From Cytophagaceae bacterium (GTDB lineage Bacteria > Bacteroidota > Bacteroidia > Cytophagales > Cyclobacteriaceae), in assembly GCA_006969745.1 (NCBI GenBank), contig CP030886.1, positions 2,329,234 to 2,393,233 of the forward strand: a stretch of 64,000 bases of DNA, in the 5' to 3' direction. Positions 8,945 to 17,908 of the stretch are shown one piece after another. Each line of letters starts with the position of its first letter. The first letter of the stretch is position 1. The notes below the pieces were generated by a model. That model saw nothing but the letters and a program-made list of their open reading frames with translations, did no database searches and was not told the DNA's origin. The translations under genes and the position numbers were made by a program.

Positions 8945-11156
8945 AAAAGGATTTCAGGGGTTAATTGAAAATTGGCAAAATGATTTAATTGCCGCAGTGA
9001 GTGTCGCGCTCATTGCCTTACCTCTTTCATTGGGTATTGCTTTGGCAGCAGGAGCGCCCGCCATGGCAGGTATCATTTCAGCAATTGTTGGCGGGGTGGT
9101 TACAACCTTTTATCGAGGTGGTCACGTATCCGTCAATGGGCCCGCAAAAGGAGTGATTGGGGTAATTCTCCTGGGGATTGTATTAATGGACGATGGTTCA
9201 GGCCAGGCCTTCAATTATATATTGGCAGCAGTGGTTGTTTCTGGGGCAATTCAAGCCGTATTGGGATTATTGAAATTGGGCCGGTTGGCAGAAATCTTCC
9301 ATACCTCTGTCATTCACGGCATTTTAGCGGCCATCGGGATAATCATATTCGCCAAGCAGATCCATGTTGCAATGGGCACACAATCTGATAGCCCTAGCAT
9401 TGTTCAAAACCTCATAGATGCGGTTTTGTTCCTACCTCAAGTCAATCCTTTTGTGTTGATTATTTCTTTGGCAGGCTTGCTTCTATTATTGTTCCATTCC
9501 AAAATCAGTAATCGGTTTTTCCATTTTTTACCTGCCCCTATGTGGGTCATAGTTCTTTCTATTCCTTTTGTCTATATCTTCAATTTTTTTGAGCAACACA
9601 CGCTTTCATTCTTTGGAAAAGCCTATGTGGTAGGTCCTCATTTGTTGTTAGACATTCCAGACTCTATTACTGATTCAATCATGCACCCCAATTTTGGCAA
9701 AATTGATACGATTGAATTCTGGACAACGGTCTTTTCCATTTTGATTATTACCAGTATTGAATCCTTGGCTATTGCGAAAGCAGTTGACAAAATTGATCCA
9801 TATAAGCGGAAGACGAATTTGAATAAGGATTTAACCGGAATCGGATTGAGTACTATGGCAGCTGGTTCTATTGGAGGTTTGCCAATCATTGCGGTGATTA
9901 TTCGAAGCACGGTCAATATTCATAATGGTGCGAAGACCAAATGGTCCAATTTATATCAAGGATTATTGTTGCTGCTTTTTATTGTGGTATTGAGTCCAAT
10001 CATGACTCAGGTACCGTTATGTGCTTTTGCTATTCTTCTTGTTTACACTGGATTTAAACTCGCATCTCCTGCTGTATTCAAACAAGCATATGATCAGGGA
10101 GCTGAGCAGCTATTGTTCTTTATGGGAACGATGATTTTGACACTTTATACAAATCTGTTGATTGGATTGCTGGGTGGATTATTATTGGCATTGACGACCC
10201 ATATGTTATTGGCGAGGATGACTATCCCTCAATTTTTTAGAATGGTTTATAATTCTCGAACAAAATTGATTAATCGGCCAGATGGTGGTTACGACCTAAA
10301 AATCAGAGGAATTGCGAATTTCTTAGGCATCTTAAAGATCGACAAGTTAGTGTCTCAGATTCCATCTGGGGCAGACGTAAATATTGATTTATCAGAGACA
10401 AGATTAGTAGGCATGACCTATATGGACTACCTCGTGGAATTCCTAAAGATGCAAAGGGATACAGGTGGTAACGTTTTTATTACTGGATTGGACTCGCATG
10501 TTTCATCATCAGGGTATAACCGAGCATTAAAAATCAGTTTGACCAGCTCAGCCAAATTATCTCAAAGGCAAAAACGATTACGAAATTTAGCAACGGAGAA
10601 GGATTACCAATACTCAAGTCAGATGGATTGGAATACAGTATACCTGAAGAAATTTCACTTTTTCGAAATAAGGCCGATTGAGGGGAAAACCAATTCACTA
10701 AAAGGAACATATGAAGACTTGAATGTGTCCTGGGAAATTTCCGATGTAACCTTCAATGAGGGCCAGGCATTTACAGCAGAGACGTTGAATGCAACGCTTA
10801 TGGTTATAAAATTGAATAAAAAAATACCCGTTTTCACATTAGAAAAAGAAGGGGTATTTGAAAGAATATTTGACCGTGTGATAGCTTTTACAGGCTATAA
10901 AGACATTGATTTTGAGATATATCCGGATTTTTCAAGGAAATTCCTTCTTATGGGAAACAACGAATCTGAGATTCGGTCATTTTTCACAAATGAAATCATT
11001 CGCTTTTTCGAAAATCATCATATTTATCATTTAGAAAGCAATGGTGAGGCACTACTCATTTTTAACAAAATTAAACTGGCACGGACGGATGAAACACTTG
11101 CCTTCATTGAGTATGGCAAAGAATTGGCAACTCTCTTAGATGCTCAAACATCCTAA
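8928..11156 (+). CDS. SulP-family anion transporter with STAS and extra C-terminal domain
   Basis: A 742-residue inner-membrane permease. Residues about 20-430 form the SulP core (NDLIAAVSVALIALPLSLGI, then HVSVNGPAKGVIGVILLG, later TMAAGSIGGLPIIAVIIRS); this family carries sulfate, bicarbonate or other anions, usually with Na+ or H+. Residues about 460-555 form a STAS-like domain (VNIDLSETRLVGMTYMDYLVEFL). After that comes a further ~185-residue domain (about 558-742) with no motif I recognise. SulP proteins usually end after STAS or carry a carbonic anhydrase; this one has neither a carbonic-anhydrase motif nor such a gene beside it. The ATG at 8928 is the only sensible start. No operon partner is evident. 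Confidence 0.88.
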   Translation: METVPKKGFQGLIENWQNDLIAAVSVALIALPLSLGIALAAGAPAMAGIISAIVGGVVTTFYRGGHVSVNGPAKGVIGVILLGIVLMDDGSGQAFNYILAAVVVSGAIQAVLGLLKLGRLAEIFHTSVIHGILAAIGIIIFAKQIHVAMGTQSDSPSIVQNLIDAVLFLPQVNPFVLIISLAGLLLLLFHSKISNRFFHFLPAPMWVIVLSIPFVYIFNFFEQHTLSFFGKAYVVGPHLLLDIPDSITDSIMHPNFGKIDTIEFWTTVFSILIITSIESLAIAKAVDKIDPYKRKTNLNKDLTGIGLSTMAAGSIGGLPIIAVIIRSTVNIHNGAKTKWSNLYQGLLLLLFIVVLSPIMTQVPLCAFAILLVYTGFKLASPAVFKQAYDQGAEQLLFFMGTMILTLYTNLLIGLLGGLLLALTTHMLLARMTIPQFFRMVYNSRTKLINRPDGGYDLKIRGIANFLGILKIDKLVSQIPSGADVNIDLSETRLVGMTYMDYLVEFLKMQRDTGGNVFITGLDSHVSSSGYNRALKISLTSSAKLSQRQKRLRNLATEKDYQYSSQMDWNTVYLKKFHFFEIRPIEGKTNSLKGTYEDLNVSWEISDVTFNEGQAFTAETLNATLMVIKLNKKIPVFTLEKEGVFERIFDRVIAFTGYKDIDFEIYPDFSRKFLLMGNNESEIRSFFTNEIIRFFENHHIYHLESNGEALLIFNKIKLARTDETLAFIEYGKELATLLDAQTS

Positions 11157-11365
11157 ACAATTCTGTTCTTGCAGGCATTTGACATTTTAATTCTTCAGTT
11201 TTCGGTCATAAATAAACCGACAATGAGAATTTGTTAGGGTACCGAATCCAAATGTTTGTCTTTTGGCGTACATCTTGTACTGGTTGTTGAGCTATATTTA
11301 GCACAGCTCGAATCAAACATACGAGATCAACGTACGGTTAGTGTTAACAAGACAATATTAATGAC

Positions 11366-12109
11366 ATGAATAAGTTCACAGTTTTTTTTTCATCAGTTCT
11401 CATCTCAATCTCACTTTATAGTCAGTCAGGTGTTTCTCACACCGGATTTGATGAGTTGCTTCAGCAATATGTCGACGATAAGGGTTTGGTAAACTATAAG
11501 GGACTCAAATCTGATAGACCCAAGCTAAAATCATACTTATCCATCCTTGAGAGCAATGCTCCTCAAAAATCCTGGACAAGAGATCAAAAACTAGCCTATT
11601 GGATTAATGCATACAATGCTTATACGCTAGATCTTATTTTGGAGCATTATCCGGTAGAGAGCATAAAGGATATCGGGTCGACCATTAAAATCCCGTTCGT
11701 AAGTACAGCGTGGGACATCAAATTTATCAATATTGGAGGCAAAGAATATGACCTCAACAATATAGAGCATGGTATCATTAGAAAAGATTTTGATGAGCCG
11801 AGAATACACTTTGCTTTAGTGTGTGCAGCGGTCTCGTGTCCTAAACTTCAAAATCGTGCCTATGTTCCGGAGAGATTAGATGATCAGCTTACCAAAGCAG
11901 CGAAGGATTTTTTAGGCAACCCAGCCAAGAATAATTTTGAAAGCGCAAATAAAGCCACTCTTTCAAAGCTATTCAATTGGTATGGCGGTGATTTCAAAAA
12001 GAATGGAACGCTTGTCGAATACATTAATAAGTACTCTGAAACTAAGCTTTCCAAGAATGCAGATATTGATTGGATGGACTACAATTGGCAGCTAAACGAA
12101 CAGAAGTAA
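11366..12109 (+). CDS. DUF547 domain protein, probably exported
   Basis: A 247-residue protein with a likely signal peptide (MNKFTVFFSSVLISISLYSQ) followed by a DUF547 domain: KLAYWINAYNAYTLDLIL, LNNIEHGIIRKDFDEPRIHF and ALVCAAVSCPKLQNRAY. The conserved Cys-Pro in AVSCP and the IEHGxIR motif are family hallmarks; the biochemical function is unknown, though a cysteine-peptidase-like fold has been suggested. The gene stands alone between the SulP gene and the convergent ugd, with a shared terminator at 12112-12134. The 209-bp spacer upstream (11157-11365) holds a small hairpin with arms TCGGT/ACCGA but no promoter I trust. Confidence 0.87.
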   Translation: MNKFTVFFSSVLISISLYSQSGVSHTGFDELLQQYVDDKGLVNYKGLKSDRPKLKSYLSILESNAPQKSWTRDQKLAYWINAYNAYTLDLILEHYPVESIKDIGSTIKIPFVSTAWDIKFINIGGKEYDLNNIEHGIIRKDFDEPRIHFALVCAAVSCPKLQNRAYVPERLDDQLTKAAKDFLGNPAKNNFESANKATLSKLFNWYGGDFKKNGTLVEYINKYSETKLSKNADIDWMDYNWQLNEQK

Positions 12110-12140
12110 AAAAGGCCGGGAATTTCCCGGCCTTTTTTGT
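12108..12140. terminator. Bidirectional terminator between the DUF547 gene and ugd
   Basis: Perfect 11-bp arms AAGGCCGGGAA (12112-12122) and TTCCCGGCCTT (12124-12134) with a single central T, flanked by A and T runs, serve the two convergent genes. Confidence 0.9.
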
Positions 12141-12157
12141 TGAAGTCATTTTCTAAT

Positions 12158-13468
12158 CTACTTCACAATTCTTCTTCCCACACTGTAATATTCAAAACCC
12201 AGCTCTTCCATTTGGTCCAGGTCGTACAGATTTCTACCATCGAAGATCACCTTATTTTTCAACGTCCCTACAATTTTTTCAAATTCAGGAGTTCTGAAAA
12301 TTGGCCATTCCGTCATAATCATGAGTGCATCAGTGCCTTGAAGGGCATCATATTGATCGCTCGCGAAGTAAATGGAGTCCCCAAACACCTCCTTTACGTT
12401 ATCCATGGCTTCTGGATCGTACGCTTTTACTTTGGCGCCACTATCTAGTAAAATACGAATATTTTCTAATGCAGGTGCTTCCCTGATGTCGTCTGTGTAG
12501 GGTTTAAATGCAAGTCCCCAAACCGCAATTGTTTTTCCTGAAAGATCTCCATCAAAGTACTTTTTAAGCGGAGCAATCATCTTTTGTTTTTGATGTTGAT
12601 TCACATCCATTACCGAATTCAAAATCCTAAAATCGTAATTAACCTCGGACGATGATTTGGCTAGTGCCTGGACATCTTTTGGGAAGCAACTACCACCATA
12701 TCCGATCCCGGCAAATAAAAAGCGATTCCCTATTCGTGAATCTGTTCCTATACCTTTTCTTACTTTGTCAACATCAGCTCCCATCAGTTCGCAGAGGTTG
12801 GCTATTTCGTTCATGAAAGTGATTTTGGTGGCAAGAAAAGAGTTAGCAGCATATTTAGTGAGTTCTGCAGAACGCACATCCATGAAGATGATTGGGTTTC
12901 CCTGACGCACAAATGGTGCATAAAGTTTCTCCATAAGTTTGATCGAACGTGGTTCCTCAGCTCCAATAACTACACGGTCAGGCTTCATGAAGTCATCAAC
13001 AGCAACTCCTTCTCTTAAAAATTCTGGGTTCGATACGACCTCAAAATCGACATTAGCACCTTCAGACACTTTTGCGGTAACCTTTTCCGCAGTGCCTACA
13101 GGCACAGTGCTCTTATCCACAATTACTGTAAATTCTTCCAACATTGGACCCAGATCTTCCGCAACCCTTAAAACATACTGTAAGTCTGCTGAGCCATCCT
13201 CGCCGGGAGGTGTCGGGAGTGCTAGAAAAATAATTTGAGCACCTTTAATTCCTTCTTTCAGGCTCGTGGTGAATTCAAGCCTTCCTTGTCTAATATTTCT
13301 TTCGAACAGAGCCTCAAGGCCTGGTTCATAGATGGTAATTTGCTTATTGTTAAGTTTTTCAACCTTCTTTTCATCTATATCAATGCATGTAACATGATTA
13401 CCTGTTTCTGCAAAACAAGTCCCGGTTACTAGTCCGACATAACCTGTCCCAACAACTGCTATTTTCAT
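12158..13468 (-). CDS. ugd: UDP-glucose 6-dehydrogenase
   Basis: Oxidises UDP-glucose to UDP-glucuronate with two NAD+, supplying surface polysaccharide synthesis. The 436-residue protein starts with the NAD-binding motif GTGYVGLVTGTCFAETGNHV, has the central dehydrogenase domain (FLATKITFMNEIANLCE), the catalytic cysteine in GGSCFPKDV, and a C-terminal UDP-binding domain (VAVWGLAFKPYTDDIREAPAL-like). Length and motifs match UDP-Glc/GDP-Man dehydrogenases; UDP-glucose is the most probable substrate but related sugars cannot be excluded from sequence alone. The ATG at 13468 is clear. It is not inside a polysaccharide cluster here. Confidence 0.92.
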   Translation of the reverse strand: MKIAVVGTGYVGLVTGTCFAETGNHVTCIDIDEKKVEKLNNKQITIYEPGLEALFERNIRQGRLEFTTSLKEGIKGAQIIFLALPTPPGEDGSADLQYVLRVAEDLGPMLEEFTVIVDKSTVPVGTAEKVTAKVSEGANVDFEVVSNPEFLREGVAVDDFMKPDRVVIGAEEPRSIKLMEKLYAPFVRQGNPIIFMDVRSAELTKYAANSFLATKITFMNEIANLCELMGADVDKVRKGIGTDSRIGNRFLFAGIGYGGSCFPKDVQALAKSSSEVNYDFRILNSVMDVNQHQKQKMIAPLKKYFDGDLSGKTIAVWGLAFKPYTDDIREAPALENIRILLDSGAKVKAYDPEAMDNVKEVFGDSIYFASDQYDALQGTDALMIMTEWPIFRTPEFEKIVGTLKNKVIFDGRNLYDLDQMEELGFEYYSVGRRIVK

Positions 13469-13498
13469 TATCTATTATCTTTTATTCTCAACGCGGCG

Positions 13499-13526
13499 CA
13501 AAGCTAAGACTTGTTTCTTAATTCAA
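13499..13526 (-). promoter_or_regulatory. Probable ugd promoter
   Basis: Minus-strand -7 element TAGCTTTG (13499-13506) with a possible TTG -33 element (13524-13526). The 17-bp spacer is slightly short for the class, so the -33 call is weaker than the -7. Confidence 0.45.
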
Positions 13527-13562
13527 TTCTTACCTATTCTATTTTTTCGTGAACAAGATTAG

Positions 13563-13570
13563 TAATTTTG
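13563..13570 (+). promoter_or_regulatory. -7 element of the acyl-CoA dehydrogenase gene
   Basis: TAATTTTG fits TAnnTTTG exactly. Transcription would begin near 13577, downstream of the GTG at 13549, which supports the ATG at 13600 as the real start. No clear -33 element was seen. Confidence 0.5.
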
Positions 13571-13599
13571 CGTTCCCAAATAAAGCAAACGTTTTAAGT

Positions 13600-14763
13600 A
13601 TGTCAACAACAGCATTAGCCTCACCTCAAGAAGTGTCTGAAAATAAAGAAATGATCGCGCAAATGGTGCGTGATTTTTGTGCCAAAGAAATTGAACCTCA
13701 TAAAATGAAATGGGACGAGTCCCAGGAATTCCCCAAAGAGGTCTTCCACAAAATGGGAGAGCTTGGACTAATGGGCGTTTTAGTTCCTCAAGAATACGGT
13801 GGAGCTGGATTTGGCTACCACGAATACGCTACAGCCATTATTGAGCTTTCTAAGGTGGACGGATCGATTGGACTGTCTATGGCAGCTCACAATTCTTTAT
13901 GCACAGGACACATTTTGCAACATGGAAGTGAAGAGCAAAAACAAAAATATCTACCCAAGTTGGCATCTGGCGAATGGATTGGGGCGTGGGGTCTTACAGA
14001 ACCAAACACTGGTTCTGATGCTGGCAATATGAAGACAGTAGCGGAGAAGGAAGGTGATGAGTGGGTGCTTAATGGAGCTAAAAACTTCATAACTCACGGG
14101 AACTCAGGAAATGTTGCAGTTGTGATTGCGCGAACCGGTGAAGCCGGAAAGTCTCGTAACGGAAGTGCTTTTATTGTTGAAAGAACCAATCCCGGTTTCA
14201 AACAAGGAAGAAAAGAAGACAAACTGGGCATGCGATGCTCTGAAACTTCAGAAATGATCTTTGAAGATTGTAGGATACCAGCGGGAAATTTGATTGGTGA
14301 AGTAGGGGATGGATTTGTGCAGGCATTGAAAGTTTTGGATGGAGGTAGAATTTCTATTGCTGCGCTTGGATGCGGTATTGCCGAAGGAGCATTAGAGGCA
14401 GCACTGGCGTATTCGCAAGAGCGCGAACAATTCGGTAAATCAATAGCTAGTTTCCAGGGTATATCCTTCAAACTAGCCGATATGGCAGTAAAGGTTGAAG
14501 CAGCAAAATTGTTGACCTATCAAGCAGCAGAATTAAAGAATCAGGGGAAAAGTGTAAACAGGGAGTCTGCCATGGCCAAGCTGTATTCCTCAGAAATAGC
14601 GGTTGAAGTAGCAAATGATGGGGTTCAAATTTTTGGAGGCTATGGCTATACGAAAGATTACCCTGCTGAAAAATATTACAGAGACGCCAAGCTTTGTACG
14701 ATAGGAGAAGGAACTTCTGAAATTCAGAAAGTTGTAATTTCTCGCACCTTATTGAATCAATAA
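13600..14763 (+). CDS. Acyl-CoA dehydrogenase
   Basis: FAD-dependent oxidation of acyl-CoA to trans-2-enoyl-CoA, in fatty-acid or branched-chain amino-acid breakdown. With the ATG at 13600 the protein is 387 residues, normal for the family. It shows the N-terminal helical domain, the substrate/FAD region [17 protein letters not shown], the middle beta domain, and the C-terminal signature [20 protein letters not shown] followed by the Glu of IGEGTSEIQ. This pattern is of the short/branched-chain type, but chain length cannot be fixed by eye. A longer frame begins at a GTG at 13549; the promoter position argues against it. Monocistronic; rpsU follows with its own promoter. Confidence 0.92.
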   Translation: MSTTALASPQEVSENKEMIAQMVRDFCAKEIEPHKMKWDESQEFPKEVFHKMGELGLMGVLVPQEYGGAGFGYHEYATAIIELSKVDGSIGLSMAAHNSLCTGHILQHGSEEQKQKYLPKLASGEWIGAWGLTEPNTGSDAGNMKTVAEKEGDEWVLNGAKNFITHGNSGNVAVVIARTGEAGKSRNGSAFIVERTNPGFKQGRKEDKLGMRCSETSEMIFEDCRIPAGNLIGEVGDGFVQALKVLDGGRISIAALGCGIAEGALEAALAYSQEREQFGKSIASFQGISFKLADMAVKVEAAKLLTYQAAELKNQGKSVNRESAMAKLYSSEIAVEVANDGVQIFGGYGYTKDYPAEKYYRDAKLCTIGEGTSEIQKVVISRTLLNQ

Positions 14764-14794
14764 TTGTAATGCAATAAAATAGCTGCTATATTTG
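14764..14794 (+). promoter_or_regulatory. rpsU promoter
   Basis: TTG (-33, 14764-14766), 20-bp spacer and TATATTTG (-7, 14787-14794): close to the full Bacteroidota consensus. It immediately follows the upstream stop codon, and transcription should start near 14801, just before the rpsU ATG. Confidence 0.7.
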
Positions 14795-14815
14795 CGGCCC
14801 ATAAAAAATTCTGAA

Positions 14816-15010
14816 ATGTTAATAATAAACGTTAAAGAGAACGAATCAATTGATCGAGCTCTTAAGAGATTTAAGAAGAAGTTTGAGAAAACGGGTGTAC
14901 TTCGAGAGCTAAGATCCAGAACTCACTTCAAAAAGCCATCAGTGGCTAGAAGAGAAGAGATCATCAAAGCAAGGTATATCCAACAGTTAAGAGACGAAGA
15001 AAATAAATAG
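14816..15010 (+). CDS. rpsU: 30S ribosomal protein bS21
   Basis: A 64-residue basic ribosomal protein: MLIINVKENESIDRALKRFK, then a Lys/Arg-rich helix ending in QQLRDEENK. bS21 contacts the anti-Shine-Dalgarno end of 16S rRNA, and in Bacteroidota it takes part in hiding that element, which fits the absence of SD sites in this window. I use the ATG at 14816; an in-frame TTG at 14792 lies inside the promoter -7 element and cannot be the start. It leads the conserved Bacteroidota cluster rpsU-xerC-hpf. Confidence 0.95.
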   Translation: MLIINVKENESIDRALKRFKKKFEKTGVLRELRSRTHFKKPSVARREEIIKARYIQQLRDEENK

Positions 15011-15083
15011 TCTCTTCCCCTTCTTCTTCACCTAAGATTTTAATAAGTTAGTATTCACCTCATATCCAGAGGTGAAGCTGCTT

Positions 15084-15959
15084 ATGGTGGAGACCTTCCT
15101 TAAATATCTTTCCTTTGAAAAACGTTACAGCCATCATACTGTAGAAGCATATGGGAAAGATCTCCAACAGTTTTCAGACTTTCTAGCAACCGAATTCGAA
15201 ATTACTGACCTGGAAGAAGTGCGTCACACGCATATAAGAGGTTTTGTAGTTTCTATGATGGATGCGGGGCTTTCGCCAAAATCTGTAAATCGAAAGATTG
15301 CAACGCTTAAGTCATTTTACAAATTCTTGCTTGCCAGAGAATACGTAGACTTAAATCCTACAAATCAGATCAAACCTCTTAAAACAGAAAAAGATTTGCC
15401 TTCTTTTGTTAAGGAGGAAGAGATAACCAATCTCCTAGATCAGGTTGAATTCCCATCTGATTTTCCAGGCCAAAGGGACAGGCTTTTACTCGAATTGCTC
15501 TATTCCACAGGTATTCGACTTGCGGAACTCCAGGGGCTGAAAGAAACAGATGTTAATTTTTATGAAAAGACAATACTTGTATTAGGAAAAAGGAATAAAG
15601 AACGAATCATACCTATCGGAAATTCGTTAGTTAAGTTGATAGATGACTATCAAAACCTAAAGAAAGAAATGGGGATGACGGGAACGAGATTATTACTAAC
15701 CGATAGCGGAGACACACTATATCCGATGTTTATTTATCGCAAGGTTAAAAAGTATTTAACCGCGGTAACCACACTAAGCAAAAAGAGTCCACATGTAATG
15801 CGACACACCTTTGCGACACACTTGTTAAATAAAGGGGCAGACTTAAATGCGGTAAAAGACCTACTGGGACATACCAGCCTGGCTGCTACTCAAGTCTATA
15901 CCCATAACTCGATAGAAAAGCTAAAGGCTGCCTTTGATCAGGCTCACCCGAAAGCTTAA
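15084..15959 (+). CDS. xerC: Tyrosine recombinase XerC/XerD type
   Basis: Site-specific recombinase, probably the chromosome-dimer resolvase acting at dif. The ~291-residue protein has the N-terminal SAM-like domain (FLKYLSFEKRYSHHTVEAYG) and the catalytic set: Arg in STGIRLAEL, Lys in LGKRNKERIIPIG, His-x-x-Arg in HVMRHTFATHLL, His in LLGHTSL and the nucleophile Tyr in TQVYTH. Gene order rpsU-xerC-hpf supports a housekeeping Xer enzyme rather than a mobile-element integrase. A GTG at 15072 is 12 bp upstream and in frame; the ATG at 15084 (MVETFLKYL) better fits family N-termini. Confidence 0.92.
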   Translation: MVETFLKYLSFEKRYSHHTVEAYGKDLQQFSDFLATEFEITDLEEVRHTHIRGFVVSMMDAGLSPKSVNRKIATLKSFYKFLLAREYVDLNPTNQIKPLKTEKDLPSFVKEEEITNLLDQVEFPSDFPGQRDRLLLELLYSTGIRLAELQGLKETDVNFYEKTILVLGKRNKERIIPIGNSLVKLIDDYQNLKKEMGMTGTRLLLTDSGDTLYPMFIYRKVKKYLTAVTTLSKKSPHVMRHTFATHLLNKGADLNAVKDLLGHTSLAATQVYTHNSIEKLKAAFDQAHPKA

Positions 15960-15984
15960 TGTATAACCTTTAAACGTGACAAAC

Positions 15985-16284
15985 ATGAAGTTACAGATGC
16001 ATTCCATTCACTTCGACGCAGACGGCAAGCTGCTAGATTTTATTCAAAAGAAAGTTGACAAATTGGAGACTTTTTACGACAGAATCATTGACGGAGAGGT
16101 ATTCCTCCGTGTTGAGAACGACGAGAGTAAGGAAAATAAGATAGTAGAGATTAAGCTGAATGGACCTAAAAATCAGTTCTTTTCAAAAGAGAAGTCACGA
16201 TCCTTCGAGGCAGGAGCAGACGCAGCGGTGGAAGCTTTACGAAGGCAATTGAAGAAACACAAAGAAAAAGCAATGGCTCATTAA
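15985..16284 (+). CDS. hpf: Ribosome hibernation-promoting factor (short form)
   Basis: A 99-residue HPF/RaiA-family protein that binds the 30S subunit and silences ribosomes in stationary phase. It has the beta-alpha-beta-beta-beta-alpha pattern (MKLQMHSIHFDADGKLLDFIQ ... AADAAVEALRRQLKKHKEK). It lacks the C-terminal dimerisation domain, so it is a short-form member. I choose the ATG at 15985; a GTG three codons upstream is possible. It comes 25 bp after xerC and is followed by a strong terminator. Confidence 0.93.
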   Translation: MKLQMHSIHFDADGKLLDFIQKKVDKLETFYDRIIDGEVFLRVENDESKENKIVEIKLNGPKNQFFSKEKSRSFEAGADAAVEALRRQLKKHKEKAMAH

Positions 16285-16310
16285 TCAATGGATAGTGATG
16301 CAGAAAAAAG

Positions 16311-16342
16311 CCCGATGATCATTCGCTCATCGGGTTTTTTTT
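16311..16342 (+). terminator. Terminator of rpsU-xerC-hpf
   Basis: Arms CCCGATGA (16311-16318) and TCATCGGG (16327-16334) with an 8-nt loop, followed by eight T. Confidence 0.92.
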
Positions 16343-16382
16343 ATGGAAATTCTTTAAATTATCTACTAAAACATTATATGCT

Positions 16383-16802
16383 ATGAAAAAAATATTCTCA
16401 TTTCTATCTATCCTGATATTTATTATTGCTTGTCAAGAGCAGCAAGAAGAACTCAATATTCAATTCGAATTAGAGTCTGTTATACTCGAACTCGAACTTT
16501 TCTATAGTTCTGATTTAATTAGTGATATGAGTACCGCTGAAATCTATGATGAGGTCAATCTTATATTCAACAAGTATGGTGCAGAACTTAGAAATCCAAC
16601 TGAATTAGAAATAAAGGCAATTAATGCAATTCCTAAAACAGAAACTGCTTGCGCTTCGGCAGGGTCAACTATCAATAGTCTTGAAATAGTTGATCATGGA
16701 AACGGAACACATGGTCATGTCTATCGATGGAGCGATGGATCAATTACTTTATCGGTACATCATGCAGATGGAACTTGGTCAGACTACTGCTTCAATGATT
16801 AA
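16383..16802 (+). CDS. Small lipoprotein, function unknown
   Basis: A 139-residue protein with a lipoprotein signal (MKKIFSFLSILIFIIAC, lipobox IIAC). The mature part is acidic and ends in a His/Asp/Gly-rich region (DHGNGTHGHVYRWSDGS, then HHADGTWSDYC) with two late Cys residues. I recognise no family. The gene is noticeably AT-rich in codon use compared with hpf. It overlaps the stop codon of the convergent thioredoxin-like gene by 4 bp (16799-16802). A secreted, possibly metal-binding protein is the most that can be said. Confidence 0.65.
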   Translation: MKKIFSFLSILIFIIACQEQQEELNIQFELESVILELELFYSSDLISDMSTAEIYDEVNLIFNKYGAELRNPTELEIKAINAIPKTETACASAGSTINSLEIVDHGNGTHGHVYRWSDGSITLSVHHADGTWSDYCFND

Positions 16803-17434
16803 CTCTTCCATTTGATCGTACACCCAATTGCTCTCTTTTCAGTAACTTTTGGCTTGTTTCCTGAAAGGAGGGCTTTTATAGCATCTTCAACATAGGCTTC
16901 TGATACATCTGAAGGGTCGTTTGGACTATCGTCAATGCCTCCAATGAATTCAACTTTATATTTCCCGTTTTCCTCTTTATTGAGGACATAAGTGTGAGGT
17001 GTTTTTGTTGCGCCAAAAGCTTTAGCAACTTCCTGACTGTCATCCCTTACATATGGAAAAGAATAGCCTTTCTCTTTAGCTCTTTCTTTCATCTTCTCCA
17101 TTGAATCATCTGGCTGTTGACTCAGATCATTGGGGTTGATTGCAATGACAGGGAAACCTTTACTTGCATATTTTTTATCTAGCTCTATAATTCTTGACTC
17201 GTAAGCATTGGCAAATGGGCATGTATTGCAAGTAAAAATTATTACAAATCCTTTGGCGTCTTTGTAGTTTGCCATTGATACCATTTTTCCATCTACGTTA
17301 GGCAGATTAAAATCCTTAGCATATTCACCAACTTGATATCCCTTAATAGGAGCGTTTGCATTCATAAAAAGTGATGCGGCTACAACCGCAAAGCCTGTTA
17401 CAAGAATAATAGTTCGTTTCATGGTTTTGGACAT
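16799..17434 (-). CDS. Exported thioredoxin-fold protein (peroxiredoxin-like)
   Basis: A 211-residue protein with an N-terminal membrane/signal segment (IILVTGFAVVAASLFMNANA) and an AhpC/TSA-like thioredoxin fold. The active-site region is FTCNTCPFANAYE, a CxxC with the Thr-Cys-Pro arrangement seen in a common Bacteroidota family. The following FPVIAINPNDLSQ and GATKTPHTYVLN segments (with the cis-Pro loop TPHTY) complete the fold. Likely a periplasmic thiol oxidoreductase; partner unknown. Start is the ATG at 17434, with a second ATG at 17422 (MKRTIIL) equally plausible. It lies 3 bp after the TlpA-like gene and is surely co-transcribed with it. Confidence 0.85.
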   Translation of the reverse strand: MSKTMKRTIILVTGFAVVAASLFMNANAPIKGYQVGEYAKDFNLPNVDGKMVSMANYKDAKGFVIIFTCNTCPFANAYESRIIELDKKYASKGFPVIAINPNDLSQQPDDSMEKMKERAKEKGYSFPYVRDDSQEVAKAFGATKTPHTYVLNKEENGKYKVEFIGGIDDSPNDPSDVSEAYVEDAIKALLSGNKPKVTEKRAIGCTIKWKS

Positions 17435-17437
17435 TTG

Positions 17438-17908
17438 TTAATTCAAATATTTTTTGATGGTTTTCTCTAATTCTTCCTTAGTAAACGCTTTTTCATGGAA
17501 ATACGTTTTACCTAAGTCAGTGACAAATAACGTGGCGGGTATCGCACCCGACCAGTCATTGCTTACTTTGCCCATATAATCGTCCGGATCTTTTTCGTCA
17601 AGAAAGAGTACATCTGATTGTAAAGACTTCTTCTCAACAAATTTTTTCACTCGCTCGAGTTCGCTCTGAAAATCGATGCTAACCAAGTATACTTTGATAT
17701 TATTATTTTCTGATTCGAGCGCATCAAAGTGGGGCAATTCTTTGATACATGGGCCACACCAGGTAGCCCAAAAATTGAAAACGGTGAGCGGGGCATCCGT
17801 ATATAGAATCTTCTTCTGTAAATCTGAAAACTTCACTACCTCTACTTCCTGAGCTGAAAGTTGTATAGAGATGATGATGCTTAAAGTAAAGACAATTTTT
17901 TTCATCAT
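17438..17908 (-). CDS. TlpA-like periplasmic thioredoxin
   Basis: A 156-residue protein with a cleavable signal peptide (MMKKIVFTLSIIISIQLSAQ) and a TlpA/ResA-type thioredoxin domain. The WCGPC active site is in FNFWATWCGPCIKELPHFD at about residues 46-64, followed by the cis-Pro segment IPATLFVTD. Such proteins reduce disulfides in the periplasm, for instance in cytochrome c maturation or for secreted enzymes. It forms an operon with the downstream thioredoxin-fold gene. Its 5' end faces the candidate replication origin. Confidence 0.9.
   Translation of the reverse strand: MMKKIVFTLSIIISIQLSAQEVEVVKFSDLQKKILYTDAPLTVFNFWATWCGPCIKELPHFDALESENNNIKVYLVSIDFQSELERVKKFVEKKSLQSDVLFLDEKDPDDYMGKVSNDWSGAIPATLFVTDLGKTYFHEKAFTKEELEKTIKKYLN

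Noticed and set aside
13116..13124. Exact DnaA box TTATCCACA inside ugd (and another near 720 in ileS)
   Set aside because: Single copies within coding sequence with no other origin features; expected by chance in 64 kb.
14094..14471. A 125-codon minus-strand frame inside the acyl-CoA dehydrogenase gene
   Set aside because: Shadow of a gene with clear catalytic motifs; the translated product is rich in Ser/Pro with no family features.
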